Below, in pieces: positions 7,001-13,305 of a DNA stretch of 13,305 bases. The stretch is taken from assembly GCA_905373625.1 (NCBI GenBank), contig CAJPTS010000033.1, positions 1 through 13,305 on the forward strand, read 5' to 3'. This stretch comes from Bacteroidia bacterium (GTDB lineage Bacteria; Bacteroidota; Bacteroidia; Bacteroidales; CAJPTX01). The first letter of the stretch is position 1. Each line of letters starts with the position of its first letter. A program made the translations under genes and the position numbers. The notes under the pieces were generated by a model. That model saw nothing but the letters and a program-made list of their open reading frames with translations, was not told where the DNA came from and did no database searches.

Positions 7001-10000
7001 TGCGAGAAGTAGCTAATAGGCAAGCCCGACGTAGCTACTGCATCCAATGGTTTGGGGAGACGCTGATAGGTATGTTCTAGCTTATCCGTCTGCCATTGAA
7101 TCTCCTGTTGCATAGCAAGACGCAGAGTATACAATTTGGCATCGCGTCCATTCGCAGCCACAACTCGCAAATAGAGAGGCGAGCGGAAATCTACGGCGAA
7201 GTTCGTACCCACAACAAGCTCTTGCGTTCCATTATAGAGTTTTGCACTGGGCGAGATTGCGTTTACTACACAGATTACATTCTTGACATCTAACTTGCTC
7301 TGTTCCGATTCATTTGCGGCATTGAGAAGCATCTCTTGCGACGGATTTTCGAGTTCTATCTTATCCTTCAACCCAGGATTCTCGTTTTTGGGAATCGTTA
7401 GTTTTACTAAGTCACAACCCGAAGCAAGATCGCTTACTATGCGGACGGTAAAATCCTGCGTAATACTTTTCCCGAACAAATCGGTAAGCTCAGCCTTAAA
7501 TTGTAATTTGTGTTCTGGGTCAGCACTAAAATCGAATACTTGCCCAGACGTTATGGCATTCCCTTTCAATGTTAATTCCGTTTGTGCCCAAGCTACATCG
7601 AATGAAAGTTTTACTCCAGCGAAGTTGTTGAAATCGGATGGCATAGTAACCGTAACTTCGTCAGCGGATGAGAAAGTAGCAGGAATATTTTCGCCCTCAG
7701 CAGAGACTCCCTGTACCAGAGCTTGTATAGGTTGCCAAACATCGGTACGCGATGTATTTATAAATGCATAACGCACATCATCTGTGGCAGTGACTATACT
7801 CTTTCCTTCGGTAAAGATATACTCGCCAATACACCCATTAGGTAACTTCTTCGTCGTTTTATCGCGCACGCTTTTAGTCATGAAATCCTTTATCTGCCGT
7901 GCACTGCGCACAGTATTCCAGAGACGAAACATTGCCTGTTGTCCCTTCAAACCCACATTGAGCCACATACTCCCGAAGGCAAATTCTCCGTCATACACCT
8001 TCTTCATAGGCACTTCGATACCATCAACATATACCGTGGGAATTGCCTTAGGTTTTGCCCCCATTTGGTACATAGACACGGCAATATGCTGCCATTTTCC
8101 AGGAACAATGACAGGCGTCTTACTCACAAAGCTGCCTGCCGCACCGCAAAGGAATACCAGTGTATTATCGGGGTAATCTTTATGTCCTGCCAGAGTTTGT
8201 AGCCCCACTTTGTAAGCGTAGACCAAATCGCATGTCTGCGCCTTATCTAACTTCCACCATCCCTCGATAGTGGCATGCTTAGTAACGGTAGCGCCAACTT
8301 TAGACAATCTGAGGTCTTCTACTTTGTTGCCTACATATTTCAAAGCATACAACTTATCTGTTTGTGGGGCGAGGCTATAGAAATTGTGAGTTAATACATT
8401 GTCTTTCGGATTGGCATCGCTTACCTGCGCTTCCACTTTAAGGGTATACTTACCCGCATTTGACAAATCTGCCGTCGTTGCGAAGGTTAATACCTCTTCT
8501 CCACCACGTGGTGCAATATTACATGTGAGCGTTTCAACTACTTCACTAGCCTCATTGAGGTTGTACGAAAGTTTTACCTCGTTCAACGTTGTTAGTCCAT
8601 TGTTGCGTACCTTTACCTTGATAGGCGTTGATGCACTCAAATCGTGCGCAGTAGCTACCCCCTCAATTGCAAGTAGTGCAACCTCCACATCGTAAGGGCT
8701 TTTTCCCTCTTTTACATCTGCTGTAAAATCGACTACACTACCCCAAAGTATCGCTTTCCCCTCTTTGAACTGCAAATAGTTCTCTTCATTGGCAAGCATA
8801 ATACGCATACGATGCGTGCCCAACTTCACGCTCTGCTGTGCACTCAAATCGATTGTTAACCAATAGGTATCCGTGCCTGCAAGGAGCTCTGTTTTTACCA
8901 ATTCAGGAGCAGCATCTTGCAAAGTATTATCATCATCAAAATCTATCCACAAACGTATTTGTGCTGGAAGTTGTGCGCTAGCAGGTTGTCCCGAGAGTTT
9001 TACTTGCAAAGCATTTTGGCTCTCTTTGTATAGCGAAATCTTTTCTTCAGGCATATAGACTACCGACTGAGCTGGAGCAATATCTATAGGTTTACTACCC
9101 ACATTCGTCACAGACTCTATGTAGAGTACTTTCTCTTTCTTAATCGTTCCCTCGTGCCACAATGGGTCGACGAGTATATCTAGCTCTGCTTTATTATCGT
9201 TTACATCTGCATCTTTTCCTAACGTTGCTACGAGGTGCAACTTTGTGGGCGCAACTACTTCCAACTCCTCGGGGAGCTCATACGTTGTTTCACTCTCTGC
9301 TTTTAATTGGGGAATTATATACTGCTTAACTCTATCAGCAGAGCTTATTTCAATAGGCACATCATAAAGTGTACCTGCAAGATAATTCTTGACTTTCGCA
9401 ACCAACTTCCGATGTGTCGCATCACTGCCCTCTCGCTCCGTGAACGATAACAATGCCCATTGATTCTCTAGTTCGAGTTCTCGCACTTCTGCCTTCCAAC
9501 CAGATGCTGGCTGTTCGTTGTGCGATCTAAAGTAGAACGTTAGAGCGCCATTGTTACTCTCTGCCAAATAAACTTGTCCTTCTTTACTCGTCCCCGTTAA
9601 AACAACAGACGCATCTTTGGACGCAACTTTCAAATCTGCTGGTACATCTCGCTTATAAACGTACAGAGTATCACCAACAGCGAAATCATATTCCGAGAAA
9701 GTTACTTGGATTTTGTTCTTCTCGTTGCTTGGGCAAATTTGTAAAACAGCCTGATCTTCACTCATATAGTTTTCCAGTGCTCCGCGCGCATCAACAAATG
9801 TTTTAGGCGTATTTACTGTAACCTTTTCGTACGGAACCTGTGGGAACAAACCGCCCATAGCTCGCACATACGTGCATTCGGGCATTGCGATGACATCGCC
9901 TAAATTGTACACCTCGAATAGCTCCGTGTTATTCTCGGCATCTTGGTCATTAGCCACGTCGGTTCGTACAGTTACTTGGTATTTGTGTGCATCGCTACTA

Positions 10001-13000
10001 GTAAAATCGTATGCATGCTCTATGAGCTTATCTTCAAATGGTTGCAAAGCTTCAACGACGTCGGAGTATATCACTTTCTCGTCTATTGCAATAGAAATGG
10101 GGACATTGTGCAATACCTGCGAGCCGTTGTTCCGAATCTTGAAATTCACCTTCTCGGTCGCCATATTCGCTTTGTATTTAATGGGCGGATAATTCGACCA
10201 TATCACTCCTACGTCTGTCTTTGCTTTTTTCTCTACTAGTTGGTAATAGACAATTACTATATTGTTGCCCTGATCCTGCAATGCAGTTTCCAACTTCAAC
10301 GCAATCTTTCGTCCGACGTATTTCGAGAAATCCCAAGCTAAACGATGTTCGTCTTCGTCCCCCACAATTTGTTTCTGATTCAGCAGGGTAGCTTCCTCAT
10401 TGCCATCAACCAATAATCGGAACATAGACCCCTTCGGTTTATTGGGTGTCATGGTCATGTATTCGTAGATCACGAAATGCAACTCTGTACCAGCAGCTAT
10501 TTTAGTAAGATCCAAAGCGCAAATATCGATTGTCGCCACATTGTCTCGGCTTTCAAAGGGCTTATTCCAATTCGCTGCCTTTCTAATCGCTTGCCATTCG
10601 AGCATTTGCGACCCGATAGGCAACTTCAAGGCTGGTACTGCATCGCGAACCATCAAACGGAGGTTCTTACCCGTCGTGACATTGCTTTGTAAAGGAGTCC
10701 AACCTATGAAGGTCTCATGGAGGGGTAAATCAGAATTAGCCAATGTGATCGCCTTTTGCACTCTCGCATATGCAGCGACGCTGCGGCGTCCCGCTATACC
10801 ATCTGCACTTACAGCTTGTACGGAATAGAAATTATGCTTTGCATCTGTATACTCCTCCGCAAGTAAATATTCGGAGTTAGGAGCATTTACTTCACCTATC
10901 ACATCATAGTCTTCTTTCTGCACATTGCCTCTGAGAATCTTGTACTTCGCAGCTCCAGCCACTGGTGACCATCTCAATTTCCAACCAGCTGTACTACAAT
11001 TGTTCGCGTCTAGTTGTAATCCCTGCACTTGCGGCATTATGGTAAAAGTGCCCGAGAGGACGACCACGCCATTTTGTGTCCCCTTTAGACGCAGCAACGC
11101 CTTGGAGGTGGGCAATACATTGGCAGGAATTTGTACTTCGGAACATGCAGCGTAATTACCTAGTACTTGGAAATTCTGTCCTCCGTCTGCCGAGAACTCT
11201 ACTTGCAAATTGTCGCCAAGTCCTTCTGCACGCAGATAGATTGTTTCGCCAGGCGAATAGACATCTCCTGCTAATGGCGAGGCTACAGACGGACGTTCCT
11301 GATCGTAGTACCAAACTAGTGCATAGTTTTGCTTATCTTCCTGTTTGATAGTCCCCGACACGGTAATTGTGTAAGAGCCTGCTGTAGGATTCTTTACAAC
11401 AACCTGTTCTATGTTATCTACTGTGTTCTTTTGGGTAGCTATTGCTATCTCGTTCGGCTTTTCGGGGTTCAGTGTATAAGGCCAATAAATCGTATTACCC
11501 GCGTCTGCCACAGTTAGATCAAGATCATTTACCAAAGGCGTTTCACCTGTCTTATACTCTTTTTGCGAGACAGGGTCGCTCCAACAAAGCATAACACGCA
11601 ACTCTTTCACACCTGCGGGAACATCTAACGTGATTTTCTGGTCAGCTCCTCCTTGTGGCAAAGTGGCAAGGTGAAACCACTCGTTTTCCATAGCCATTAG
11701 TGCTGCTTCGGCGTCCAGAATACCGAAACCATATTTATAGTCAGGTCCCACGTTGCCTGCATCGCGAGCAGTATTAGCTATCAGCGCCTTCAAAAAATAA
11801 TTATACGGAGTAGTACCGCCATGCAACTGACCCCAACGTTGTGTTAGAAGAGCCAAATGACCCGTGACCATCGGACAGGCCATTGAGGTTCCATTCATCT
11901 CGGCATAGCGCTGACCGTCTATTGTGGAGTAGACCTCTTTACCGCGAGCACTTACAATAGGATACATACGTCCGTCGCGTAGGGGACCGAAGCTGGAAAA
12001 GTCGGTAATCTTCCCCCACTTATCTACAGCAGCAACCGAGATTATATTTTTAGAGTAGCGTGTGGAATGTCCAAAAGGCTTGTTGCATGCCCCTTGGTCA
12101 TTGCCAGCTGAAAAGACGTGGGTTAGCGTTGGCTCCCAACAAGAAAGGATATCGATGTTACGGAAGCCCATAGCTGTGTAGTTATAGAAATTGTCTAGTC
12201 CACACAACTGGAACATTTGCATTCCATAAGAATTGGAGGTTAGCGATATATGCTCTGCATCGTACAGATCTAACATCTCCTGTTCGGGAATCTTCCCGTT
12301 CGACTCCTCGTTAAAGTTACTTGCCCAAATTCGCGCATCTGGAGCTATACCACGTGCTCGTTCGTCGAGCAAACCACTACCGAGAATTGTACCAGCTGTG
12401 TGCATTCCATGCGCTCCTGTCGAAGCGATCGAGATCTCATACTCGAGACGCTGAATTCGGTCGCCATAATCTACGTGATCGCCCACATTAGAATCCCACA
12501 GTCCGATTCGCACTCCTTTGCCCGTCAGTCCTTTTCCTTTATGTATTGTAGGGAGTTGCAACAGAGCAGCCCCACTCAGACGTGCCCCCTCGCGGTTATA
12601 TAGCTGTTGTGGCGGATCGCACCAACGTAGAGCTGCTACCGCATTATTGGATGCGAGTGCTAAAAGTTGCGATTCAGAAGCAATGATCTCCACAACACGT
12701 AATCTTTCCGAAAATGCTGTATAACGAATTCCTTTCGCTTCCAAAAGGGCTTTTATTTGCTTCCACTCGGTTGTAGTAAACCATGAAAGCGTCATTTTTA
12801 GCTTACCGCCATCCTGACGTACCCATTCGGGAATTGAATGCGAGAATACACCAGCTACAATCTTCCACTCATCGCGAATAGGAGTTACAGCACGCAGCCC
12901 CGTACCTGCAAAATCGCTAGGACGGCTACCTGGAGCTACTTGCGCATAGTAGGCATTACTACCGAGATAGTCACTCAGTTCTACGCCTTTTTCCTTCAAT

Positions 13001-13218
13001 GCATTATAGGCGATTTTCCCAGGTTCAAACTGAACCAATACATTGAGTTTTTCTCCTGTCGGAATTCCCAATTCCAAACTAGAGGTTTTGTAGCCACGTA
13101 CTTTAGAATGTACGTTCGCCTCTAGATAGACATCGCGGTTCCCAAAATGAATTGCCTCTTGTGCCAGAGCAAGACTACCAAAGCACAAAAAGAAGAGTAA
13201 TAGAATATTTCTTTTCAT
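4042..13218 (-). CDS. Giant T9SS-exported KP-43-like subtilisin (S8) protease with adhesin mosaic, 3058 aa
   Basis: A signal peptide (residues 1-19, LALA|Q) is followed by a propeptide-like region (about 50-215) and an S8 catalytic domain (about 232-505). The triad is Asp242 (GLWDSNV), His270 (HGMHTAGT) and Ser445 (GTSMACP), with oxyanion Asn373 (SAGND), so it should be an active serine endopeptidase. Residues 515-640 (LCWSDP, PLVNDLDLTV) match the C-terminal beta-barrel of KP-43-type subtilisins. Then come an FN3-like domain (735-820), a CARDB-like domain (1000-1105), a CUB-like domain (1113-1245), a GEVED-like domain (1415-1500, LWIDFDDD), a second CARDB-like domain (1510-1615) and a LamG-like domain (1622-1780). 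DUF5018-like and Ig-like domains follow (1932-2118), then MBG-like (2120-2210), carboxypeptidase-regulatory-like (2214-2290), two InlB B-repeats (2294-2435), a cleaved-adhesin/MAM-like domain (2438-2600), five more InlB B-repeats (2604-2970) and a T9SS type A sorting domain (2976-3058, APNPF, terminal VVKD). Boundaries are by eye. Inferred role: a surface protease that binds and degrades host or matrix protein. The frame is unbroken. ATG 13218 is chosen because the signal peptide starts there. Confidence 0.95.
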   Translation of the reverse strand: MKRNILLLFFLCFGSLALAQEAIHFGNRDVYLEANVHSKVRGYKTSSLELGIPTGEKLNVLVQFEPGKIAYNALKEKGVELSDYLGSNAYYAQVAPGSRPSDFAGTGLRAVTPIRDEWKIVAGVFSHSIPEWVRQDGGKLKMTLSWFTTTEWKQIKALLEAKGIRYTAFSERLRVVEIIASESQLLALASNNAVAALRWCDPPQQLYNREGARLSGAALLQLPTIHKGKGLTGKGVRIGLWDSNVGDHVDYGDRIQRLEYEISIASTGAHGMHTAGTILGSGLLDERARGIAPDARIWASNFNEESNGKIPEQEMLDLYDAEHISLTSNSYGMQMFQLCGLDNFYNYTAMGFRNIDILSCWEPTLTHVFSAGNDQGACNKPFGHSTRYSKNIISVAAVDKWGKITDFSSFGPLRDGRMYPIVSARGKEVYSTIDGQRYAEMNGTSMACPMVTGHLALLTQRWGQLHGGTTPYNYFLKALIANTARDAGNVGPDYKYGFGILDAEAALMAMENEWFHLATLPQGGADQKITLDVPAGVKELRVMLCWSDPVSQKEYKTGETPLVNDLDLTVADAGNTIYWPYTLNPEKPNEIAIATQKNTVDNIEQVVVKNPTAGSYTITVSGTIKQEDKQNYALVWYYDQERPSVASPLAGDVYSPGETIYLRAEGLGDNLQVEFSADGGQNFQVLGNYAACSEVQIPANVLPTSKALLRLKGTQNGVVVLSGTFTIMPQVQGLQLDANNCSTAGWKLRWSPVAGAAKYKILRGNVQKEDYDVIGEVNAPNSEYLLAEEYTDAKHNFYSVQAVSADGIAGRRSVAAYARVQKAITLANSDLPLHETFIGWTPLQSNVTTGKNLRLMVRDAVPALKLPIGSQMLEWQAIRKAANWNKPFESRDNVATIDICALDLTKIAAGTELHFVIYEYMTMTPNKPKGSMFRLLVDGNEEATLLNQKQIVGDEDEHRLAWDFSKYVGRKIALKLETALQDQGNNIVIVYYQLVEKKAKTDVGVIWSNYPPIKYKANMATEKVNFKIRNNGSQVLHNVPISIAIDEKVIYSDVVEALQPFEDKLIEHAYDFTSSDAHKYQVTVRTDVANDQDAENNTELFEVYNLGDVIAMPECTYVRAMGGLFPQVPYEKVTVNTPKTFVDARGALENYMSEDQAVLQICPSNEKNKIQVTFSEYDFAVGDTLYVYKRDVPADLKVASKDASVVLTGTSKEGQVYLAESNNGALTFYFRSHNEQPASGWKAEVRELELENQWALLSFTEREGSDATHRKLVAKVKNYLAGTLYDVPIEISSADRVKQYIIPQLKAESETTYELPEELEVVAPTKLHLVATLGKDADVNDNKAELDILVDPLWHEGTIKKEKVLYIESVTNVGSKPIDIAPAQSVVYMPEEKISLYKESQNALQVKLSGQPASAQLPAQIRLWIDFDDDNTLQDAAPELVKTELLAGTDTYWLTIDLSAQQSVKLGTHRMRIMLANEENYLQFKEGKAILWGSVVDFTADVKEGKSPYDVEVALLAIEGVATAHDLSASTPIKVKVRNNGLTTLNEVKLSYNLNEASEVVETLTCNIAPRGGEEVLTFATTADLSNAGKYTLKVEAQVSDANPKDNVLTHNFYSLAPQTDKLYALKYVGNKVEDLRLSKVGATVTKHATIEGWWKLDKAQTCDLVYAYKVGLQTLAGHKDYPDNTLVFLCGAAGSFVSKTPVIVPGKWQHIAVSMYQMGAKPKAIPTVYVDGIEVPMKKVYDGEFAFGSMWLNVGLKGQQAMFRLWNTVRSARQIKDFMTKSVRDKTTKKLPNGCIGEYIFTEGKSIVTATDDVRYAFINTSRTDVWQPIQALVQGVSAEGENIPATFSSADEVTVTMPSDFNNFAGVKLSFDVAWAQTELTLKGNAITSGQVFDFSADPEHKLQFKAELTDLFGKSITQDFTVRIVSDLASGCDLVKLTIPKNENPGLKDKIELENPSQEMLLNAANESEQSKLDVKNVICVVNAISPSAKLYNGTQELVVGTNFAVDFRSPLYLRVVAANGRDAKLYTLRLAMQQEIQWQTDKLEHTYQRLPKPLDAVATSGLPISYFSQDPTVATINAKGELVAVGVGKTQIYAEQEGNAQYAPTERKVREIEILRAPLTIKVQDITIAQGDKLPRFTFIYNGLQYEGTENQFDAPYEIRMPDNKVWNATMPPLAVGEYTIAPKDYTVPSPVGNYLVTRTEGKLKVNTAQTAQKVTLKVVDDANVALSDVVVQCGKIKATTDASGALKLYLLPATYKIEAAKDAYLPKSLRIEVTDKPIEVTVQLKKLQHELIYLVDAHGILQGNTHQWVAEGEEGEAVVAIPNDTKYRFKRWSDGVTSATRIDKNVNKKIEVTAEFEVIKYKLQYTVGEGGEQLAGDLLQEVLAGENGTQVSVKAKEGYLFIGWSDGNKDLARTDLNVSEDMSVTARFIKPYLLSWSESFELGASTLNDWEFAKPPRGKGWQLVNKSAIPNVSASDGNVLLIDPTNESYPIYVDCYAATPWLSLADRTPNASVVISYNRYYTMAGKIAKLEYCFEDGEWKEGKDVGESSFGFPERFTLTKAKIGTNKFVRFRWNFSNDYLSNTWLAIDDIKVKYDPAASQVTLRYMADENGMIQESGKENKFPVIELRTTAGVKAAKVKAVPNDGYLFEKWSDGIADQEREDDAELTVKAIFKAIPKPKFVVRYEAEPHGKIVGMAYQRLYSGETTTHVKAEPDAGYQFVKWSDESKQNPRADIVTTKDETFTAKFEKIKPIYTLTYIAGEGGTIEGDATQTVTEGGSGTEVEAIPNTGYHFKKWNDGKTTAKRTDVNVTANATYTAEFEADTKTFTLTYEAGVGGSIRGETTQTVTEGGSGTEVEAIPNTGYHFKKWNDGKTTAKRTDVNVTANATYTAEFEADTKTFTLTYKAGDGGSIRGEATQTVTEGGSGTEVEAVANDGYKFKKWDDGVTTAKRTDANVSKDATYKAEFEKITPVDDAVLARIEIAPNPFCSQLRISSDELVKASYKLLSASGVMVRSGNFESREVAIETSDLASGLYLLYLTTESGATKVVRVVKD
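4309..4950 (-). repeat. Three tandem InlB B-repeat-like units, 219-bp (73-aa) period
   Basis: Residues 2757-2970 of the giant protein form three consecutive units, each containing TQTVTEGGSGTEVEA, a GY-F-KKW core, a DG-TTAKRTD segment and a TY-AEFE end. The motif VTEGGSG begins at residues 2778, 2851 and 2924, a spacing of exactly 73. This is the divergent InlB B-repeat pattern, known as a beta-grasp-like adhesion or spacer module. Four more distant units lie at 4963-5409 and 5914-6339. Confidence 0.9.
4495..4898 (-). repeat. Perfect 185-bp direct repeat inside the InlB B-repeat array
   Basis: Bases 4495-4679 and 4714-4898 are identical over 185 bp by eye, 219 bp apart. Identity stops abruptly on both sides (T4494 against C4713; T4680 against C4899). 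The third unit (4309-4494) is clearly diverged. This points to a recent duplication or gene conversion of one whole 73-codon unit. Confidence 0.9.
4963..5409 (-). repeat. Two diverged InlB B-repeat-like units (third and fourth of seven)
   Basis: Residues about 2604-2678 and 2684-2752 of the giant protein keep the unit signature: an RY-A start, NDGYLFEKWSDG and AGYQFVKWSDE cores, and VKAIF and TAKFE ends. They share little DNA identity with the tandem array next to them, so they are older copies. They lie between the cleaved-adhesin-like domain and that array. Confidence 0.8.
5419..5907 (-). other. Cleaved-adhesin/MAM-like domain within the giant protease
   Basis: Residues about 2438-2600 start SWSESFELG and run through GWQLVN, a CYAATPWLSL segment, VVISYNRYY and VRFRWNFSND to the end motif WLAIDDIKV. 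This is the jelly-roll pattern shared by gingipain cleaved-adhesin and choice-of-anchor J domains. In gingipains such domains bind host matrix proteins and haemoglobin; binding here is inferred. It is inserted between InlB B-repeats 2 and 3. Confidence 0.7.
5914..6339 (-). repeat. Two diverged InlB B-repeat-like units (first and second of seven)
   Basis: Residues about 2294-2365 and 2366-2435 carry the cores FKRWSDGVTSATRID and FIGWSDGNKDLARTD and the ends VTAEFE and VTARF. They follow the carboxypeptidase-regulatory-like domain and precede the adhesin-like domain. Confidence 0.8.
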
Positions 13219-13253
13219 TAGTACAAAACATTAAATAAACTTTTCCAAAGTTA
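13219..13253 (-). promoter_or_regulatory. Promoter and leader of the giant protease gene
   Basis: On the minus strand, TAACTTTG at 13253-13246 is an exact match to the Bacteroidetes -7 box TAnnTTTG, 27 bases before the ATG. The implied leader of about 20 nt is A/T-rich (TTTATTTAATG) with no Shine-Dalgarno, which is typical of the phylum. No clear -33 element is seen. The rest of the window to 13305 is A/T-rich and shows no gene. Confidence 0.6.
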
Positions 13254-13305
13254 GTGATTCTCTGTATCGTCTTAGGATTTTGATAAATCATATTATAGTT
13301 ACTAT

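Noticed and set aside
7283..7771. A 162-codon plus-strand open frame antisense to the giant gene
   Set aside because: The opposite strand is an uninterrupted domain-rich reading frame. The antisense product is Ser-rich and shows no domain, promoter or start context.
13295..13305. Small inverted repeat ATAGT-T-ACTAT at the right edge
   Set aside because: Only a 5-bp A/T-rich arm in A/T-rich sequence and cut off by the window end; it could easily be chance.

Overview
The window looks like chromosome from a member of the Bacteroidota, most likely Bacteroidales and close to Porphyromonas. Three things point there. Two proteins end in type IX secretion system (T9SS) type A C-terminal sorting domains. 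The start regions lack strong Shine-Dalgarno sequences, and two carry matches to the Bacteroidetes -7 box TAnnTTTG. All three intact exported proteins have a signal peptide predicted to be cut just before glutamine (the Bacteroidetes 'Q-rule'). The genus is inference; no rRNA or tRNA gene is present to settle it.

Layout, left to right. (1) Positions 1-661, + strand: the 3' end of a T9SS-exported surface protein made of Big_2-type Ig-like repeats plus a sorting domain, closed by a strong intrinsic terminator (666-712). (2) 787-2781, + strand: an exported protein with an N-terminal helix-hairpin-helix region and a long beta-rich C-terminal part that looks like an outer-membrane barrel. (3) 2807-3814, - strand, convergent with the previous gene: an exported endonuclease/exonuclease/phosphatase (EEP) family enzyme with its catalytic motifs intact. 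(4) 3815-4041: an intergenic stretch with a 14-bp perfect palindrome, a strong bidirectional terminator and a second hairpin. (5) 4042-13218, - strand: one giant gene (3058 aa) that fills about 70% of the window. It encodes a KP-43-like subtilisin (S8) protease with a long mosaic of Ig-like, CUB-like, GEVED-like, LamG-like, MBG-like, cleaved-adhesin/MAM-like and InlB B-repeat-like domains, ending in a T9SS sorting domain. (6) 13219-13305: its leader and a putative promoter.

Working together: all four genes encode exported products. Two are predicted to be carried across the outer membrane by T9SS and attached to the cell surface, one probably sits in the outer membrane, and one is a periplasmic or secreted hydrolase. 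Terminators separate the T9SS genes from their neighbours, so this is a run of individually transcribed envelope genes and not an operon. I see no CRISPR array, tRNA, rRNA, insertion sequence, integrase or phage module, and no evidence of a new multi-gene system. The most notable item is the giant protease-adhesin, including a recent exact 185-bp internal duplication in its repeat array.
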